Below are positions 59,932-64,000 of a DNA stretch of 64,000 bases, one piece after another. Source of the stretch: Limnomonas spitsbergensis (lineage: Eukaryota; Chlorophyta; Chlorophyceae; Chlamydomonadales); the NCBI GenBank assembly GCA_037349105.1, contig JAYJMM010000074.1, positions 248,001-312,000 on the forward strand. Direction: 5' to 3'. The notes beneath the pieces were generated by a model. That model had not been told where the DNA came from, made no database searches, and was given only the letters and a program-made list of their open reading frames with translations. The first letter of the stretch is position 1. Every line of letters begins with the position of its first letter. The position numbers and the translations under genes are program-made.

Positions 59932-60201
59932 GAAGAGCTTCGCATGCATATGTTATTAGAGCAAGATTGGCAAAGGCAGCAGCTGTTGGAGGATTCACGG
60001 CACTTGCATGGTTCCAGTCCTCAGCAGCCTGTCCAGCAGGATCTGGAGATGCCGCTGTCACTTCATTCGTCTGGCACCCGGCAGCATGGGCCAAGGCACG
60101 TTATGGCTCAGACAGTGGGCCAGCGGATAGCGCCGGCAAGCCCTCCCCCCCCGGAAGATGAGTCAGCACAAACAACAGGACGAGCAGCAGCAGTGAAGTG
60201 A
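59932..60201 (+). other. in-frame continuation past the TAA of RING gene copy 2
   Basis: After TAA at 59929-59931 the frame continues as EELRMHMLLEQDWQRQQLLE, then DSRHLHGSSPQQPVQQDLEM, ending PPPPEDESAQTTGRAAAVK and TGA. It parallels the segment in copy 1 and echoes the residues just before the stop. See the entry at 49583 for interpretation. Confidence 0.5.
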
Positions 60202-60869
60202 TGTTTTTACTGTCCAGCGGGTCATCATAATTGATGCATGGGACAGGGCTTAGCAGTAGCACTAGCAGCAGCAGCAGTAGCGGCAGTGCAATGTGGTTCA
60301 TCCGTTGATCCGCATGATTGATGATTTTGATGTTTTCTTATTGGGGCTTTCCCTTGGGAGTTCTAGTGGTACCTGTGTTTCATCTGAGGAGAGCCAGAGG
60401 GTGGTTCACGAACAGAGAATTGGGGGCATCTCGCCTCATGCCCCAGCCCTTGGCTCCCAGGATTATACCCCTGCCCCTTCCGATATTGATGACTTAATGA
60501 CAACATGTTTAGTTTATGATGGTTCCCCACTTCAAGGATTATACCCCTGCCCCTTCCGATTCTGATTCTGATGGATTTATGGCACATACAGTACCTACAT
60601 CGAGTCTGTGATGGCATTCGACCTCCCCAGACTCAGAGAACATGAGTTAATCAGGGTGATTTGAAAAAAATCAGGGAATGTAGATCACATTCGATTTTCC
60701 TAAGCCAATAAACGTGTGCGAACGGCGCATGGAATCCTGCTGACTGTATGCCTCGGTCAAGTCGCTTGAGAATCCTGGAGCGAGCGCAGGCGCCAACAGC
60801 CAGCCTCGAGGGTGGCAGACGCCGTCTGATGTGTTGCAATTAACTGTATGCTCTCACTTTCAGATCAGG
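60202..60869. other. 3' flank of RING gene copy 2
   Basis: Conserved with copy 1 at 49811-50510. It contains GTAGCACTAGCAGCAGCAGC near 60254 and the repeated ATACCCCTGCCCCTTCCGAT at 60464 and 60540. There is probable UTR and intergenic DNA; an open frame 60293-60565 is not supported. Confidence 0.4.
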
Positions 60870-61075
60870 ATGCCCTACACCGTTCATGTGATGCCCCCTA
60901 GCTGGCTCTCCGCACTCGGTGCACCTCGTAGAGCACCAACAATACCTTTGGCGGTACATTGCCTTTCTCAGGCCAACATTTCATCAGCGTGGAAGATGAT
61001 GAGAATGAGGAGGAGCGTGTGCCACTGCTGGATGTGGAAGCAGCCATGCTAGCCAGGGGTCCGGGCAACATCTAG
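60870..61075 (+). CDS. candidate exon with acidic tract, copy 2
   Basis: This matches the copy 1 candidate at 50513-50705. After an acceptor-like CTCTCACTTTCAG, the frame shared with copy 1 from TFGGTLPFSGQHF reads VEDDENEEERVPLLDVEAAM to a TAG at the same place. Upstream of TFGG that frame has two TAG codons, so the left limit is unknown and a relic is possible. Past the TAG the frame continues QAMLGSVQEDAAFLPPASP in both copies. Confidence 0.28.
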
Positions 61076-62532
61076 CAAGCCATGCTGGGGAGTGTGCAAG
61101 AGGACGCAGCCTTTCTACCTCCAGCCAGTCCAACACCAGTAGCCAGTAGCATGCACACACGCACATGGATCGTAGATTTATACCATCTCACTTATTCCGC
61201 ACACATCTAGATCCGAGATAAGGCAGCCCTCAGTGGAAGCAGCACAGAGGGGGACAAACAGGTGAAAATATGGTGGTAACATCAAAACGGAAGGCTGTTG
61301 GACTGGAAACGTTGATTTTTGCAAACCGTTATATGAGAAGTCAATGACATCATACCTCTGTGCCTGCTCAAACAGGCTCTGTCGCGTGGGCTTCCAACTG
61401 TCCCGTTGGGAGAAAAGAAAAGGAACTTGCATGCCAAGTGGTACTTAGTGAATGATAGTCACTCGGCAAGTGGAGTGTTCGGTAGCGGCCATCCAGCCCC
61501 AAATGAAACCGGTGTAGGGTCGGACTGTCGGACATCCCTGAATAGTAGGTTGAGCATGACATGACGGCCATTTGCAGACCTATGTGTTTACTCATGCAGA
61601 ATGGAAGGCTTTACGATGTCAGGCGGCTCTGCAAGCAGCCTAGTTGAAATCATGAAATGGGCATCAAGGTACATTGCTGCGTACAAGGCGCAACTTCCCC
61701 ACCGGGATCCAACAAACTTGGACCCTAACCGAAGCCTTGTGCAACTTCGAAGAGCATCTCGAGCTGCATGCATCTCAGGAGTAATCCCTGCTTGCACCAG
61801 TGCCCGCATTTTAGCACGTCCATCTCAGCATGGTAGCACGGTAACGATACGGCACGGCCAAACCGGATTGTACTTACAAGGTGGAACAAAACGGCCCAGG
61901 TTGAGCCGGATTGTGCTACTAGGTGCCTCAGCTCTGGGCTGTCACGCTCCCAGGCCAACACGTCCCTAGGTCTACCCGATCACAGGCCGGCAACTTCAGA
62001 ACAGCTATTCAGGTGTAGCAGGTCCCATACATGCCAGGACGAGCTCCCCACATGCACGTGCATGCCACACCACTTGTACACTGCGGCCAAGCCTTTTTGA
62101 GCAGGGCCCAGATGTGTCATGCCATACCACTTGTACACAGCATTGTGCAACCATAACGTAGATTATAAGACTTCCCCAGGACAGGAGCCACCACACGTCA
62201 GGACTAACGTAAGCGTAAACGCAAGCTGATAGACTTTCCTTAATGCTAGGATGGTAGCAGGGTTTTGGGGCCGCACCGCTGCCTGCCCTACAGCGGAGAG
62301 GCGTGGCCTCCCCTCTCTCTTCACCAACGTGAGCGTGCGGCACGTCTCTGTCAGGGGCTGTCACATAGGGGCCTCCGCAGGAGCGCGACATGTGTTCCTG
62401 AAAGCACCCCCTCGTCATGAAGTACCCCCCTCGGCATGGCAGAGCAATGCCGCTATTTATTCTCGCAAAGCTAGCACTACCCACTTCACGGCGCAAAGTA
62501 ACCCTGAGCCCTATCCATTCTTGGAGCGCTTG
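61076..62532. other. conserved non-coding part of the duplication, copy 2
   Basis: Patchy homology to 50706-52622. It includes the dispersed repeat at 61343-61412. Two frames at 61601-61969 and 62251-62784 are open but follow no splice signals shared with copy 1 and have frame-breaking differences, so I do not call them. Confidence 0.4.
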
Positions 62533-62574
62533 CTAGATCTTGCCGCTCTTGGAGCGCTTGCTAGATCTTGCCGC
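62519..62574. repeat. 28-bp tandem duplication at the end of the coiled-coil gene
   Basis: The 28-bp block starting TCTTGGAGCGCTTGCTAGAT at 62519 is repeated exactly from 62547. Copy 1 of the gene has it once. Because 28 is not a multiple of 3 it changes the C-terminal residues (RSSKRSKSGKI rather than RSSKRSKNG) and the stop used. Confidence 0.9.
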
Positions 62575-62769
62575 ATTGGCTGCCGCGCCCCGCTTAGAGG
62601 CCCCAGAACCGTAACCGCTGCCCGCTCCGGCTCCCGCTCCAGGTCTTGCACCCCCACCCGTTCCCGCGCCGCGCCGCCCAGGCGTCGACCCAGAAGGGCG
62701 CCGCAACGCCTCCAGCTCCATCCTCAGCTTGGCCTCCTGCTTCTGCAGCCCAGGAAGCTTGTGCTGTTC
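62533..62769 (-). CDS. last exon of coiled-coil/basic-tail gene, copy 2
   Basis: A minus-strand, phase-0 exon after acceptor CCCTGATAG; 78 codons then TAG. It begins EQHKLPGLQKQEAKLRMELE and ALRRPSGS, then a Gly/Ala/Arg-rich stretch with GARPGAGAGAGSGYGSG, and ends SKRGAAANAARSSKRSKSGK I. It joins the exon at 63258-63398 in phase, so the coiled coil continues across the intron. The basic tail suggests a nuclear protein. Unlike copy 1 this copy has no internal stop and keeps its splice sites, so it is the better candidate for a working gene. Upstream exons are not found in the window. Confidence 0.52.
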   Translation of the reverse strand, partial: EQHKLPGLQKQEAKLRMELEALRRPSGSTPGRRGAGTGGGARPGAGAGAGSGYGSGASKRGAAANAARSSKRSKSGKI

Positions 62770-63257
62770 CTATCAGGGTTTTGACAAGAGGGTTTGGACA
62801 ACAGGGTTGGGGGTTTGGATTCAAATTTTAGGGTGTCATGCAATTTGTGTCTGTTTGCGTGCACAAACTTAGAGATGCTAGGTCAGGGACAACGGTGTGT
62901 ACCAGTGCGTGTAGGAAATGGGAAGAGGATGGGAGATGGGTCTGGGTACCCACCTGAGCGCTGAACGTTGAACCCTTCAGAGGATGGGTCAGGGTCAGGG
63001 TCAGGCTCAGGGTTTCCACCTAAGCGTTGAAGCCTGACGACGATGGGTGAGGGTTTCCGCCCGAGAAATGAAACCTTACAAGTTTTAAAACAAACGGGAC
63101 ACATGGACCAAACAAAAGGCTTAAAAAAACAGGGAGCAAATTTGATTTCGATTTCATTAAACAAATACAAATCGCCACTGAACACTCCGCTTGGAGATGA
63201 CCAGGGGGCGGTCAGGCGGGCTGGTGGGCAGGTGGACAGGCACGGCGTCCCTCGTAC

Positions 63258-63398
63258 CTCTCTCTTGGCGTCTGCCAATGTTGCTTGCTGCTGTCTGACC
63301 TGGCACCGGGCAGCCTCCAGGCTACGCGTCAGCTCCACCTTGGCTGCGCCCAGCCCACCCAGCTTGTCCTGACGAGCACGCAGCACCTTCACTTCTCC
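63258..63398 (-). CDS. coiled-coil exon, copy 2
   Basis: A 141-nt minus-strand exon (47 codons, phase 0 at both ends) lies between acceptor GTTGCACTTGCAG and donor GAG|GTACGAG. It reads GEVKVLRARQDKLGGLGAAK, then VELTRSLEAARCQVRQQQAT, then LADAKRE, a pattern typical of a parallel coiled coil. The intron to the last exon is 488 bp. The intron on the other side contains degenerate TTCAGGG repeats. Confidence 0.52.
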
Positions 63399-63420
63399 CT
63401 GCAAGTGCAACAAGGGTTTA

Positions 63421-63708
63421 GCAGGGTTCAGGGTTCAAATTTCAGGGTTCAGGGCTTAGGGTTCAGGGTTCAAAGTTCAGGGTTCAAAGTTCAGGGTTCA
63501 GGGCTTAGTGTTCAGGGTTCAAAGTTCAGGGCTTAGGGTTCAGGGTTCAAGTTCAGGGTTCAGGGCTTAGGGTTCAAAGTCCAGGGTTCAGAGTTCAGGG
63601 TTTAAGGTTCAGGGTTCAAAGTTCAGGGTTCAGGGCTTAGGGTTCAGGGTTAAATGTTCAGGGTTTAGGGTTCAGAGTTCAGGGTTCAGGGTTCAGGGTG
63701 AAGCGACA
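63421..63708. repeat. degenerate TTCAGGG repeats at the end of copy 2
   Basis: Heptamers GGGTTCA mixed with GGCTTAGGG, GTTCAAAGTTCAGGG and GGTTTAAGG variants. It sits at the same position relative to the coiled-coil exon as the perfect array in copy 1 but is shorter (about 290 bp) and much more diverged. Confidence 0.9.
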
Positions 63709-64000
63709 AGGGTTTAGTGCTGAAGATGCACTGATGCCCCAGTCAGCCGCCATACCCGGTAGCTATGATCCTCTTGTCTAGAACTGGTCTATATTTTCAA
63801 AACGTTTTTCTTTTGCGATGGCAGGGGTCCCACGGGCCTCTGGAACCCTAGGGACGTTAACACCCGCGTATGCCCAAGTCGTAAGAAGAGGTAGGACAAA
63901 CAGTGTGATTTTTTTCTTCTTCTTCCAAACATGGTTTTCGCTCAACGAAGCGATTTTGCATGGACGACAAAAGGAATCAGCAGAGAATTGAACAAAAAGA
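63709..64000. other. unique DNA at window end
   Basis: A minus frame ending at a TAG at 63778-63780 reads WAYAGVNVPRVPEARGTPAI, then AKEKRFENIDQF. It looks protein-like and could be a 3' terminal exon, but it has no firm acceptor and is cut close to the window edge. I see no other feature. Confidence 0.2.

Larger units (their letters stand above)
54906..63398. repeat. segmental duplication, copy 2
   Basis: Second copy of 45138-53439, same orientation, with the same gene order: RING gene (plus), 3' flank, coiled-coil gene end (minus). It is longer in the Gln-rich repeat tail and shorter around 61.3 kb. The two copies are not identical; substitutions occur throughout introns and flanks, so the duplication is older than the 866-bp array next door. 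Confidence 0.92.

Overview
The window looks like nuclear DNA of a microbial eukaryote. Support: several candidate genes are split by GT...AG introns whose reading phases match, there are no bacterial-style operons, and about 60% of the window is tandem repeat. Telomere-like heptamers (TTTAGGG inside larger units, and derived TTCAGGG and TTGAGGG arrays) together with Ala/Gln/Pro-rich proteins would suit a green alga or another lineage with TTTAGGG telomeres. I could not name the species and that assignment is inference.

Layout. 1-26920: one satellite, 673 units of 40 bp with no length change anywhere, built of multi-kilobase blocks copied within the array. 27160-31090: a G-rich minisatellite with very long G runs. 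31091-31765: a C-rich 27-bp-type repeat. These two are flanked by two candidate minus-strand exons. 32341-32560: degenerate telomere-like repeats. 32789-35884: a 22-bp satellite with an 88-bp higher-order unit. 36000-37430: mostly unique DNA with two strong inverted repeats. 36965-39518: part of a minus-strand gene that looks like a VASt/START-type lipid-binding protein, with a 1.86-kb 15-bp satellite inside its intron. 40391-44720: exactly five 866-bp tandem units.

45138-53439 and 54906-63398 are two copies of an 8-9-kb segmental duplication. Each carries a plus-strand gene, reconstructed here from four exons joined by phase-1 introns, for a C3HC4 RING-finger protein with a long Gln/Ala-rich repetitive tail. 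Each also carries, at its far end, a minus-strand coiled-coil gene whose last two exons are visible. The copies differ in telling ways: copy 1 duplicated an 83-residue acidic/Pro-rich module, whereas copy 2 expanded an 81-bp (27-residue) coiled-coil repeat and picked up one in-frame TAG. In copy 1 the coiled-coil gene has lost a splice acceptor to a TTCAGGG array and also carries an in-frame TAG.

Functionally the only confident protein call is the RING domain (probable E3 ubiquitin ligase). The rest of the window is best read as a repeat-dominated chromosomal region, perhaps subtelomeric or pericentromeric, in which tandem arrays have invaded introns and a gene pair has been duplicated and is diverging.
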